A DNA stretch of 64,000 bases from assembly GCF_002257695.2 (NCBI RefSeq), contig NZ_CP155571.1; one strand, written 5' to 3'. The translations under genes and the position numbers were made by a program. Positions 53,134 to 60,807 of the stretch are shown here, one piece after another; the stretch's first letter is position 1, and every line of letters begins with the position of its first letter. Under the pieces are notes generated by a model that worked only from the letters and a program-made list of their open reading frames with translations, did not search any database and was not told where the DNA came from. The stretch comes from Sporomusa acidovorans (lineage in GTDB: Bacteria > Bacillota > Negativicutes > Sporomusales > Sporomusaceae).

Positions 53134-53239
53134 ACTATTACCTCCTATTAGAAAACCCGGCTAACGCCGAGCCTTTGGCGAAAGCGCTAGCCGCTGGTTG
53201 CACTTATCCAGTCGAAAGTTATACTTTCTGACTGGGCAA

Positions 53240-53560
53240 AAAATAAAACATCCTGTCCCCGTAACTTCAAGTTACAGGGACGAGATGTTATTCCCGCGGT
53301 TCCACCCTGATTGGGCATGACGCCCCACCTTACATTCTATTGCGGGTTTTACTTTCCCCGTAAACCGTTCATCCGGATTATGAGATTTCCTCCCGCGGCT
53401 TGGGAAGGCCTTTCACCTTTTTCTACCAGGCTTACACTCTCCCCGGTTCGCTGCCTATAAGGTTACTTATTTCCCGCATTGCCGTAATTATAAGTTAAAA
53501 TATAGCAAGTACTCTCTTGGATATATGTTTTTACTTTTACAGGGTCTTCCTAATGCGTAT
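53240..53560 (-). promoter_or_regulatory. Glycine T-box riboswitch leader of glyQS (complete)
   Basis: T-box sequence AGGGTGGAACCGCGGG at 53293-53308; terminator AACATCTCGTCCCTGTAAC / GTTACGGGGACAGGATGTT with a T-rich tail at 53240-53289. Stem I is at 53395-53509, with GGC (GAAAGGCCTTCC) as probable specifier. The promoter-proximal 115 bp is directly repeated 5.8 kb away (59172). Confidence 0.92.
53395..53509 (+). repeat. Direct repeat copy A (glyQS T-box Stem I region)
   Basis: 115 bp that matches 59172-59286 with about six mismatches counted by eye, same orientation. The similarity ends exactly at GCGGC (transcript AAGCCGC), and continues weakly upstream into the promoter (TTACAGG-TCTTCC element at 53538). 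Confidence 0.88.
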
Positions 53561-53590
53561 AGTGTAACACAAAAAGCATATATAATGCAA
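53561..53590 (-). promoter_or_regulatory. Probable promoter of glyQS T-box
   Basis: TTGCAT - 18 bp - TACACT on the minus strand; the corresponding place in repeat copy B has TTGTGT - 18 bp - TATACT. Confidence 0.5.
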
Positions 53591-53599
53591 GCATTCTAC

Positions 53600-54060
53600 G
53601 TTTTTACAGGGTCTTCCCAAGGCAAAAATTTCATAAAAAAAATTAAAAACATTTTCCTATATTATGTTGCATATATAATAGAAGGAAACTATTCATGAAG
53701 GACTTCCCAATATTTTAACTGCCCTGAAAGATGTGCCCTTCAATAGCAAATGTATTATTAACATAATATAAGCTACGCTACTCTGTTCTATATTTGCTTA
53801 AATAAAAGAGGCCAAAAGTAGTAAGAAAAGAGCAGAACCACTAAGGCCCTGTTCATCCTTTCATAATTAAAGCTTATATCCCTTGCTTTCATCGGTTAAT
53901 TTGGTTATATAAATCATCGTTAGATTATTGATTATTTATCTCCATCCTTTACTGTTTTGTTTTCCTAAAATGTTGGCTAGACCCTTCATTCCTGGCGCCA
54001 GGCTTCCAATACAGTCTTGCCTGCATTTTTTTTGCCCTTTTCCAGTTTAGTGTCCGCCGG
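53600..54060. other. Gene-poor stretch at the glyQ side of the island
   Basis: No supported gene. A second TTTTACAGGGTCTTCC (53602-53617) repeats the one at 53535-53550 in the T-box leader. The rest is AT-rich with stops in all frames. Confidence 0.4.
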
Positions 54061-54324
54061 TTGCAACTGCACAAGATTGCCGAAATGATTAACAACTGTG
54101 CACACCGTCAGGAGTTGTCTCATCAACAGATACGCTTTTATCGCCAACGGTTTTATGATAATCGGCCCTTAATAACAGCTTATTTAGGACAGCAGGGCTT
54201 ATTTTTAGCTGATTTAGATCCCGTGTCTTGGCTAGAAGTCTGGTCAAGGCATGTTTTTAAACAACTGGAGCTATTCAATCTCACTTATTTCACTTTTCAA
54301 GCCCGCGGCTTTATGGACAAGTAA
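54061..54324 (+). CDS. Hypothetical open frame, low support
   Basis: 87 codons from a TTG with no clear ribosome binding site; the frame is open further upstream without an ATG. The product (AEMINNCAHRQELSHQQIRFYRQRFYDN, LFLADLDPVSWLEVWSRHVFKQ) has no recognised family. It precedes the istB remnant on the same strand and may be part of the same decayed element. Confidence 0.3.
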   Translation: MQLHKIAEMINNCAHRQELSHQQIRFYRQRFYDNRPLITAYLGQQGLFLADLDPVSWLEVWSRHVFKQLELFNLTYFTFQARGFMDK

Positions 54325-54344
54325 CTTCGAAAAACCGTTTAAAT

Positions 54345-54450
54345 ACCATATACAAGTCAAATCTCGTCATTATTGATGAAGTTGGCTTTTTACCGGTAAG
54401 CAAGGTCGAGGCAAATTTGCTATTTTCCTTCGTATCCGCACTACATGAAG
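54345..54450 (+). pseudogene. IS21-family IstB remnant
   Basis: Frame NLVIIDEVGFLPVSKVEANLL then FSFVSALHE matches the Walker B region of the IstB AAA+ helper ATPase. No Walker A segment, no istA and no IS ends are present, so it is a fragment of an old insertion. Confidence 0.75.
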
Positions 54451-54607
54451 TGGTACAATTTGTGGCCATTTTGGGTACATTTTACTTGACCGCTCACAAA
54501 AGAATATGTTCGAACAATACTGCGCCTATTTCTACCAAAAAACCGGTTTTGGATTAACTGATCATACCGGTACATAAAAACATAAAAAGATTTACTACTT
54601 GATAGTT

Positions 54608-54994
54608 CTAATTATCTTTTTTGCTTGCTGGCGTTAATTTAAACGTTATTGGCATAACCACCTTAACGGCAATTGCCTCACCGTTTTCTTTAGCTGGAAT
54701 AAAGCGCCATTCTTTTACCCCATTTATCGCTGCTTCATCAAGAATATCATAACCTGAACTTTCAATAACTTCTGCGTCAGATACTATCCCTTCATTTGAT
54801 ATTGTCATCTTCAGCAATACTTTTCCTTCTAGATGTTTTTTCCTAGCCTCATATGGATATTCAGGAAATACACTGTAAATAACTACAGGTGGTGTTTTCT
54901 GACTGTTCTCATTAGAGTTAGCAGTATTATCATTAGCATAGACAAGCCCAAATGTAAAAAGAAACAATACTGTAAATAATATAATTTTCTTCAT
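54608..54994 (-). CDS. Secreted TonB C-terminal domain protein
   Basis: 128 residues from the ATG at 54992-54994 with GGAG six bases upstream; a longer frame lacks a site. A signal peptide (IILFTVLFLFTFGLVYA) precedes a linker and a TonB_C domain: VFPEYPYEARKKHLEGKVLLKMTISNEGIVSDAEVIESSGYDILDEAAINGVKEWRFIPA, reading as the classic YP..A...G.V.......G.......SSG...LD.AA......W.F.P pattern. There is no N-terminal transmembrane anchor plus proline stalk as in TonB proper, so it may be a periplasmic fragment or partner. Its presence implies an outer membrane. It lies inside the island. Confidence 0.8.
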   Translation of the reverse strand: MKKIILFTVLFLFTFGLVYANDNTANSNENSQKTPPVVIYSVFPEYPYEARKKHLEGKVLLKMTISNEGIVSDAEVIESSGYDILDEAAINGVKEWRFIPAKENGEAIAVKVVMPITFKLTPASKKDN

Positions 54995-55220
54995 CTTAAT
55001 CTCCATTCCGCCGCTGTCGCTGGCGGCACAAATAGTTATGAAAAAGTGGTGTGCGACTTTCACCAAAATGCTATCTTAGTTTTGATGGGAAGGTACACTA
55101 CAAAGCACGGTAGGAGGAGTCGTAGATCGCCCTTCATAGCCCAAAACAGTATTTTAATCAGTGTAAGAATCATCTAACCAAGGTCGCAGTAGGTGGCAGA
55201 TTACTCTGTTTCCCCTGCAC

Positions 55221-55256
55221 AGATCCCGGCGTGAAGTTTTCCCTCACCGGGCTCCT
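55221..55256 (-). ncRNA. Group II intron domain V
   Basis: 34-36 nt hairpin with the catalytic AGC start, AGCCCGGTGAGGG...ACTTCACGCCGGGATCT; the stem pairs and has the small bulge typical of domain V. Confidence 0.65.
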
Positions 55257-55284
55257 CAGGAATACTCGCTTCCGTATTCAGGCG

Positions 55285-56320
55285 TTAGATATTCAGCGCT
55301 AGCTGCCGACTCTCAGTAATGCGTGGTTTTGGCACTCGAAAGCGTTCCCACAGCTTGTTGAACGCTTCCCAGTCGAGGCTTTTCCGTTGACTCCTACGAT
55401 TTAACCATTTAGAATCCCTTTGCACCATGCTTTGAGGTTTGCTACAGACTTCCTCAGCTTCTTCCGAGAAGTTCGTCTTTTGACTATGTTCCTGCCTTTT
55501 CGGGAGAGTCCCCACTTAAATTCGAATCCTAGAAATTCAAAGCTGTTGTCTTTGTGAAAAGGGTCGAATGCCATCATTCTGGTTTTCTCTGGTGCTATTT
55601 CCAGTGAAAATTTGCCCAACCTTTTCCCTAGCACTCCATAGAACCTTTCCGCATCACGCTTATACTGAAAAGCACAGACAAAATCATCGGCAAAACGGCA
55701 CAAATATGCCATGCCCTCGCATCTGGGCCTGACGACCTTTTCGAACCATAGGTCTAGGGCATAATGCAAACATACGTTGGCAAGGATTGGACTTACAATG
55801 CCACCTTATGCAAAGCTTAGCATAAGCCACCCTGGGGAGTTCCCGTTATTGGGTGCAGTATTCTTCCGTCCCTTTCAAATATCCCTGCATTCAGCCATTT
55901 CCTAATCAATCTGATAAAGGCTTGATCGTCAATCCGTTGCTCCAGCATTTTTATTAGCCTCTCATGGTCGATGTTATCAAAATAACCACGAATGTCAGCT
56001 TCTACTACGTAGTTATATCTGCCAAGCTGTAGTTCTCGTGTCAGATCTCTTACCGCCATTTGCGGTCCTCGATTTGGTCGATACCCATAGCTGTTGGGCA
56101 GAAAGTCCTGTTCATAGATGACCTCTAGTATGTCTGCCGCTGCACGTTGGACAACTTTGTCCGCCATTGCCGGTAGTCCTAACGGGCGCAATTTTCCTTC
56201 CCCTTTCGGGATATACACCCGTTTTACCAGCTTCGCATGGTATCGCTTGTTTTTCAGATCATCTACAGTTGCTTGGATATTGCTTGCTAAATCCTTGGCA
56301 TAGTCATCAGAGGTTGTTCA
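55285..56320 (-). pseudogene. Group II intron reverse transcriptase/maturase (LtrA type), disrupted
   Basis: Three frames give consecutive parts: KLVKRVYIPKGEGKLRPLGLPAMADKVVQRAAADIL (RT1-2) and VVEADIRGYFDNIDHERL (RT3), TGTPQGG (RT4), then after an insertion the FADDFV catalytic motif (RT5), FEFLGFEF (RT7), and at the end WLNRRSQRKSLDWEAF from the maturase end. Damage: a 26-bp insertion at about 55806 just after PQGG shifts the frame; the maturase X domain is deleted between LKAWCKGI and SKWLNRR; the N-terminus is missing upstream of about 56320. Confidence 0.85.
55800..55831 (+). repeat. Micro-insertion flanked by a 6-bp direct repeat
   Basis: GCCACC - TTATGC AAAGCTTA GCATAA - GCCACC: a 20-bp near-palindrome with a HindIII-like centre, flanked by 6-bp direct repeats, inside the intron RT gene. 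It looks like an excision or insertion footprint with target duplication. Confidence 0.7.
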
Positions 56321-56344
56321 ACTACAGGGCCTCCCAAGTTCCTG

Positions 56345-56569
56345 GTGTTTCTTTCGATGCGTGCCATGTTCTCCGACCCCGACAGGCCTCCAGAATCTCA
56401 CCAATTTGATTCTTTCGTGTTGGCTTCCATGTTTGATATGCCACAAGAAATGCTGGAACGTCAGAAGGAAAAAGCAATAAAGCAAGCTATAAGGCTTCTG
56501 ATTTCCAATGGTTTAATTAAAGCTTCTGACATTTCTGCGATATTTCCCTTCTGCGTAGAGTTTGTGTGA
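56345..56569 (+). CDS. Open frame of doubtful reality
   Basis: 74 codons; the sequence (QFDSFVLASMFDMPQEMLERQKEKAIKQAIRLLISNG) looks helical and protein-like, resembling end fragments of transposase-associated (Rpn-type) nucleases, but no family was recognised and no ribosome binding site is obvious. Probably part of the intron flank or a gene fragment. Confidence 0.25.
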   Translation: MFLSMRAMFSDPDRPPESHQFDSFVLASMFDMPQEMLERQKEKAIKQAIRLLISNGLIKASDISAIFPFCVEFV

Positions 56570-56580
56570 GAACTTATTCA

Positions 56581-56912
56581 TAACACAGAATGGGGTCATT
56601 TGTCTCTATTTTTTTGTATTTGTTATTTATTGGAATGAGTTTTTCTCATTCATAGTTTAATATTTAGTGTGAAATCTGTTTCACCCACCGGATTGAACGT
56701 AGCTTCACCCCTACTAAAATCATCAGGCAACGGGAACAGGTGTATATTTCTTTATCATTGTTGATCGTTCATCACCCTCGCAGCCTTTTAAGGCGCTTAT
56801 ATATTCTTTTATTTCTTCACTTTTATTTATTAGTGGACGCTTGGCGGCTAACTGTATAGACGTTTGGCGACTAACTGAGAGGTAGCGTACTGTTTGGATA
56901 TGCAGTCAATAT
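56581..56912. other. Gene-free stretch
   Basis: No gene or RNA supported. A short imperfect tandem repeat, GACGCTTGGCGGCTAACTG and GACGTTTGGCGACTAACTG, lies at about 56834-56876. Confidence 0.45.
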
Positions 56913-57305
56913 CTATTCCATTGCCTGCAACGATTCAACGAATTTGATTGCCTGCTCCTGCTTTTCTAGAGTTAATCCTTGAAAATCCTGTAATAACTTT
57001 TCAATTGGAGTTAACGATCGCGGTTTCTTGACTTTTGAAACCGATAAAGGTAAGTCAAGATTAACGTAAACAATATCAATGTCTCTTCCTATATGTCGTT
57101 TAACCAAATCCCTTAGAAGTTCAGTATAGCGTTCTTCCATCCATTCTTTTATAAATTGCTTTGGTGTCCCAATAATAAATTCTTGTTTGTTTACTTCAAT
57201 AGGAACCAAATTAGCTATCCAAGTATCAAATAAAGGCTTCATTATTTCCCTTCTTAAATCCAAAAGTATTTGATTCCATAGTATAGCAAGCTCAGATTGA
57301 ATCAT
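56913..57305 (-). CDS. Stand-alone DnaA domain-I-like protein
   Basis: 130 residues. The first 85 match DnaA domain I: LWNQILLDLRREIMKPLFDTWIANLVPIEV, FIIGTPKQFIKEWMEERYTELL and DLVKRHIGRDIDIVYV, i.e. the W..(A/L)L..L......FDTW.......... KH-like fold. There is no AAA+ or DNA-binding domain; the tail is basic then helical (SVSKVKKPRSLTPIEKLL, LTLEKQEQAIKFVESL). DnaA domain I binds other DnaA and regulators (SirA, HobA, DiaA). A free domain could tie host DnaA to, or titrate it from, this element. GGAGG nine bases before the ATG. Neighbour of a coiled-coil protein. Confidence 0.75.
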   Translation of the reverse strand: MIQSELAILWNQILLDLRREIMKPLFDTWIANLVPIEVNKQEFIIGTPKQFIKEWMEERYTELLRDLVKRHIGRDIDIVYVNLDLPLSVSKVKKPRSLTPIEKLLQDFQGLTLEKQEQAIKFVESLQAME

Positions 57306-57369
57306 ATTCGAAAAACCTCCTAAAAATTATTTTTAATTTAAATCCTCTCAAATTTAACTTTCAAAGAAA

Positions 57370-57396
57370 ATAAAAGAACCGGCTGTTACACCGGCT
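57370..57396 (-). terminator. Possible terminator after the coiled-coil gene
   Basis: AGCCGG / CCGGTT hairpin followed by CTTTTATTTTC on the minus strand. Confidence 0.5.
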
Positions 57397-57402
57397 ATGT
57401 AC

Positions 57403-57690
57403 TTATATATTTATTGCCTTTCTAAGCCTATCTAACTCCCTGTCATGTTTACGGATTAATAAATCTTGTGTATCAACCTTCATTGATATAGCATTGAGTT
57501 TCTCCAATATCATGTCATTAACGTCTTGCTGTGCTTCCCTTGCGTCTACTAAAGCCCCTAACATATTACCGTGTTTCTCTTCTATTCGTGTTGTAGTGGC
57601 CTTTAATTCTTGCTGTCCTACCTTTAACTCCTTGATATCTGACTCCATACTGTCCAGCTTTGCCAATACTTGCTTGAGTAATTCTTCCAC
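57403..57690 (-). CDS. Coiled-coil protein
   Basis: 95 residues from a GTG eight bases after GGAG (a GTG three codons earlier sits too close). The whole chain is heptad-like: ELLKQVLAKLDSMESDIKELKVGQQEL, KATTTRIEEKHG, LDRLRKAI. No membrane segment. Similar short coiled coils are common in mobile elements, including some phage, as 'DUF-type' accessory proteins; function unknown. Confidence 0.6.
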   Translation of the reverse strand: MEELLKQVLAKLDSMESDIKELKVGQQELKATTTRIEEKHGNMLGALVDAREAQQDVNDMILEKLNAISMKVDTQDLLIRKHDRELDRLRKAINI

Positions 57691-57929
57691 GCTAACCACT
57701 CCTTATTATTGATTATAACATACACAGCCCCTAACGGCTTTTATTTTTTTACATTTAAACCTGGTCACAAGGCTAAGGCTTTGTTATTATACGGTTTCCT
57801 CAATTAAAAATATATTGCAACTTATGGCTATTTCAATTTTTTCTAACATTCTAATTTACCACGTTAATTGCAACATATTGAATACTAAATTATACCAGAA
57901 AAATCGAATATATGGAATAATCTTTTTAA

Positions 57930-57958
57930 TTGATAATAATTATTGATTATGTTATGCT
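57930..57958 (+). promoter_or_regulatory. Probable promoter of the micro-ORF
   Basis: TTGATA - 17 bp - TATGCT on the plus strand, 44 bp before the ATG. Confidence 0.55.
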
Positions 57959-58001
57959 TTAGTCAAGCAATACCATATAACAAAATTTGGAGGGATACAT
58001 T

Positions 58002-58088
58002 ATGAAATTACTTTCCTGGATTGTAAAGGAAATGGAAAAGCGCGATAAGCTGATCAAAAAAGAAACTCTCTTTAGAAACGCAAAATAA
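58002..58088 (+). CDS. Micro-protein of 28 residues
   Basis: TTGGAGGG seven bases before the ATG; 29 codons; a promoter-like element upstream and a terminator downstream. Product is basic and amphipathic: KLLSWIVKEMEKRDKLIKKETLF. No relative recognised. It could be an element-encoded regulatory or toxin peptide. Confidence 0.5.
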   Translation: MKLLSWIVKEMEKRDKLIKKETLFRNAK

Positions 58089-58115
58089 TGTCGGATAACT
58101 CATTAGCTGCCTCAT

Positions 58116-58155
58116 AACCCCCTGGTCTAAGAATTTAGGCTTGGGGGTTAATTTT
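58116..58155 (+). terminator. Terminator after the micro-protein gene
   Basis: AACCCCC...GGGGGTT hairpin with GGTC / GGCT inner pairing, followed by AATTTTAT. Confidence 0.6.
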
Positions 58156-58172
58156 ATGCTGGTTTACTAGCC

Positions 58173-59123
58173 TTATAAATTCGTATATGAGCATATTGGT
58201 GTCGCTTTTTTGTGACTATTCTTAATGTCCGCTTGAACTAAATTTACATAGACTCGCGTCATGTCTAGCTTTACGTGGCCCATAATTTTCTGAAGCACAA
58301 ACAAGTTACCGCCGTTTCGAACAAACCAAAGCGCAAAAGTATGGCGTAGGTGATAAGGTGTCACAGTAACGCCCAATTTTTCGCTGTAAATTTTAAATCT
58401 TTTTTGAAAATCATGTGACGATAAGCGATGCCCGCCCATTGTAAAAAAAACAGGAACATCATTTCCCCAATTTTCATGCCGTGCATAAATAAGTTTTTTT
58501 ATTCATGCAATAACATTTGGCGATAAAGGCAAGATTCTCAATGTATTAGTTTTTGAAACCGCTTCACGAACTATTATTTGAGAATTAGAAAAATCAATAT
58601 CGTCAATGGTTATCTGCAATAACTCGTTTGGCCTAATGCCATTATCCAACATAACCAACATAGCAGTATAGTCACGCAGCCCAACAAATAGGCTTTTATC
58701 TGGTATTGATAGTAAATCCTCTATGGTTTCCTGTGAGTGTTCCACCATCCGAACAGAGTGTCTTTTATATTTCAAACCATTACAAGGATTTTCTTGTATT
58801 ACTCCCTCACCAATACAATACTCAAAAAACTGTCGTAAGGCTTGGAGTTGCTTATTATAATATTCATTTGATTTGCCGCCTAAAAACATTAATACGGCTC
58901 TTTGTAGCTTCTTGGCATCTTGAATGTTGCCTTTATATTCTGCAAAAAAGTGGTTTAGCGTGTGCTTGAAACTAGTTATTGTCATTGAAGTAACTTGTTG
59001 AGCTTCTTTATAATATGTAAACTCTAACGCCAAAGAAAACGGATTTATGTCACTTTGAATATTTTTAACAACAGTCCCTTTTTTCACAACAAAAAAACAC
59101 TCCTTAGACATTAATTTATCCAA
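58173..59123 (-). pseudogene. Tyrosine recombinase (XerC/phage integrase type) interrupted by one TGA
   Basis: One continuous frame of 316 codons broken only by a TGA at 58503-58505, where a Trp codon (TGG) would fit (VIA-stop-IKKLIYAR). The N-terminal SAM-like domain (TSMTITSFKHTLNHFF, LRQFFEYCIGEG) and catalytic domain have all active residues: Arg in DNGIRPNELLQITIDD, HLRHTFALW (HxxR), GHVKLDMTRVYVNL (His and Tyr). It is the closest gene to repeat copy B and the likely integrase of the island. The start is uncertain (TTG, ATG four codons on, or a later GTG). Confidence 0.87.
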
Positions 59124-59171
59124 GAAGCGTACTAGTCTTGTTATTATGCAAATACGTCACAGGGTACAATT

Positions 59172-59286
59172 GCGGCTTGGAAAGGCCTTTCACCTTTTTC
59201 TACCAGGCTTGCACTCCCCCCGGTTCGCTGCATATAAGGCTACTTATTTCCCGCATTGCCGTAATTATAAGTCAAAATATAGCAAG
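59172..59286 (+). repeat. Direct repeat copy B (orphan glycine T-box Stem I)
   Basis: 115 bp matching 53395-53509 with about six differences, same orientation. It keeps Stem I and the GGC specifier but the antiterminator/terminator half is absent: homology stops at AAGCCGC and the sequence then reads into the integrase leader. Confidence 0.88.
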
Positions 59287-59343
59287 GCAAAAAACACCCG
59301 TATCTATGTATTTTTTGTCTTACAGGTCTTCCTGCTTGCCAAT

Positions 59344-59373
59344 AGTATATCACAACAAATATAAATAACACAA
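59344..59373 (-). promoter_or_regulatory. Promoter of the orphan T-box fragment / integrase
   Basis: TTGTGT - 18 bp - TATACT on the minus strand, at the same relative place as the glyQS promoter; it would transcribe the truncated Stem I and then the integrase. Confidence 0.6.
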
Positions 59374-59493
59374 GCCTTTCCAAATCATTTGCAGGTCTGT
59401 ATTGATATTATCCGCACAAAAATATGCCTTCAAGTAACAAACTACCAATAACCGACATAACATAAAATTAAAAGAATATGAGGAGGGTTATTG

Positions 59494-60312
59494 ATGGGAT
59501 TATTTATTAAAGTCGAGCCAGGCGTTAAAGTTTACGTAGAAGATCTTAACCCAGGGGGCTGCAAAACGATTGTATTTCTCCACGGCTGGCCTGCAAGCCA
59601 TAGAATGTTTGAATATCAGTTTGATCAACTGCCTAAACGAGGATACCGCTGCATAGGAATTGACCAAAGAGGATTTGGAAACTCTGATAAACCCTGGACA
59701 GGGTATGCCTACGATACATTAGCAGACGATGTTCGCGGTGTGGTCGAAGCACTCGATTTACATGGATTTGTGCTTGCCGGCCACTCCACAGGGGGTGCCA
59801 TTGCCATTCGCTATATGGCTCGTCACAAAGGGTACGGAGTTTCCAAACTTGCCCTTTGTGCCGCAGCTGCGCCTAGTCTTATTCAACGACCGTATTTTCC
59901 TCATGGACAGACAAGAGAAGCTGTCCTCAAAATCATTCAGGACACCTATAGCAACCGCCCAGAAATGCTGCGGGGATTTGGAGATATGTTCTTCTATCAG
60001 CATACAACACAAGCTTTTGCCGATTGGTTCTTTCAAATGGGACTGCAGGCGGCAGGCTGGTCCACTATAGCGGTGGCAACTTCCTGGTTAGACGAAGAAA
60101 GACTATTTGAAGATCTCGGAAAAATACACGTTCCTACATTAATTCTTCATGGTATTCACGACAAAGTTTGTTTCTTTCCATTAGCAATTGCACAAAATGA
60201 AGGAATTGAAAATTCCCTGCTCATTCCTTTCAAATATAGTGGACATGGACTATTTTATGACGAACGCGACAAATTCAACAAGGAACTAATTCAATTTACT
60301 GAAGAAGGTTAA
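59494..60312 (+). CDS. Alpha/beta hydrolase
   Basis: 272 residues from the ATG at 59494 (GAGGAGGG upstream). Oxyanion-hole VFLHGWPAS, nucleophile elbow LAGHSTGGA (Ser), catalytic Asp in LILHGIHDKVC and His in SGHGLFYDE. It resembles the non-haem chloroperoxidase/esterase group. The substrate cannot be read. It lies between recO/DUF4342 and the island, opposite in orientation. Confidence 0.87.
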   Translation: MGLFIKVEPGVKVYVEDLNPGGCKTIVFLHGWPASHRMFEYQFDQLPKRGYRCIGIDQRGFGNSDKPWTGYAYDTLADDVRGVVEALDLHGFVLAGHSTGGAIAIRYMARHKGYGVSKLALCAAAAPSLIQRPYFPHGQTREAVLKIIQDTYSNRPEMLRGFGDMFFYQHTTQAFADWFFQMGLQAAGWSTIAVATSWLDEERLFEDLGKIHVPTLILHGIHDKVCFFPLAIAQNEGIENSLLIPFKYSGHGLFYDERDKFNKELIQFTEEG

Positions 60313-60319
60313 TAAATTA

Positions 60320-60748
60320 TCACAATTTGCTTTGAGAAGATTCATCCATATCCTCCGGAGATGCCTGCTCCGGCTCTTCGCGCACTACCTCAATGGTGCA
60401 GCGTTTAAATACGGCCACCAGCACTCCTAGAGCAGCTAATTGCGGTAAAACTACCGCACCAATGGCACCAAGAGCCACCGGTATTTCAGCCAAAACCCGT
60501 CCCTCATGCTTAATGCGTATTTTATTTACGTTTCCTTCGCGAATAAGTTCCTTGACTTTGTCAATAACTTCCGTGGAGCGCACGGAAAACTCTTCTGTCC
60601 AGTTAGAGCCTGTCTTGGTTTTATCTTCAAGCTCAATAAGAGTATCGATTACATTGCCTTCATTTCGTTCCAAAGCTTCTTTGGCTTCACGGTACGAAAC
60701 ACCTGTACGCTCGCGAATTAGGTCAATTTTTTCCAAAGTAATATCCAT
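60320..60748 (-). CDS. DUF4342 protein with UBA-like domain
   Basis: 142 residues from the ATG at 60746-60748 (GGAGG eight bases before). The N-terminal UBA/TS-N-like three-helix part (ITLEKIDLIRERTGVSYREAKEALERNEGNVIDTLIELE) precedes the DUF4342 region with KIRIKHEGRVLAEIPVALG and two apolar stretches (IGAVVLPQLAALGVLVAVF). Function unknown; found in Firmicutes, often near recO. Converges with the hydrolase gene. Confidence 0.82.
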   Translation of the reverse strand: MDITLEKIDLIRERTGVSYREAKEALERNEGNVIDTLIELEDKTKTGSNWTEEFSVRSTEVIDKVKELIREGNVNKIRIKHEGRVLAEIPVALGAIGAVVLPQLAALGVLVAVFKRCTIEVVREEPEQASPEDMDESSQSKL

Positions 60749-60807
60749 GTACATACCCTCCAATAGTTTTGCGTAGTTTTCCCCGATTGAAGAGTCCTTA
60801 TTCTTTC

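Larger units (their letters stand above)
55190..56320 (-). mobile_element. Group II intron, decayed, 5'-truncated
   Basis: Minus-strand remnant containing a broken LtrA-type reverse transcriptase and the 3' part of the intron RNA. Domain V is recognisable at 55221-55256 (AGCCCGGTGAGGG, GAAA-like loop, CACGCCGGGATCT), followed by a domain VI-like hairpin ending near CCTACTGCGACC. The 5' domains I-III are not seen beyond about 56330. The RT is dead in three ways (see its entry). Confidence 0.75.

Noticed and set aside
58503..58505. Selenocysteine at the integrase TGA
   Set aside because: No SECIS-like hairpin was seen directly downstream and recombinases do not use selenocysteine here; a Trp-to-stop change is simpler.
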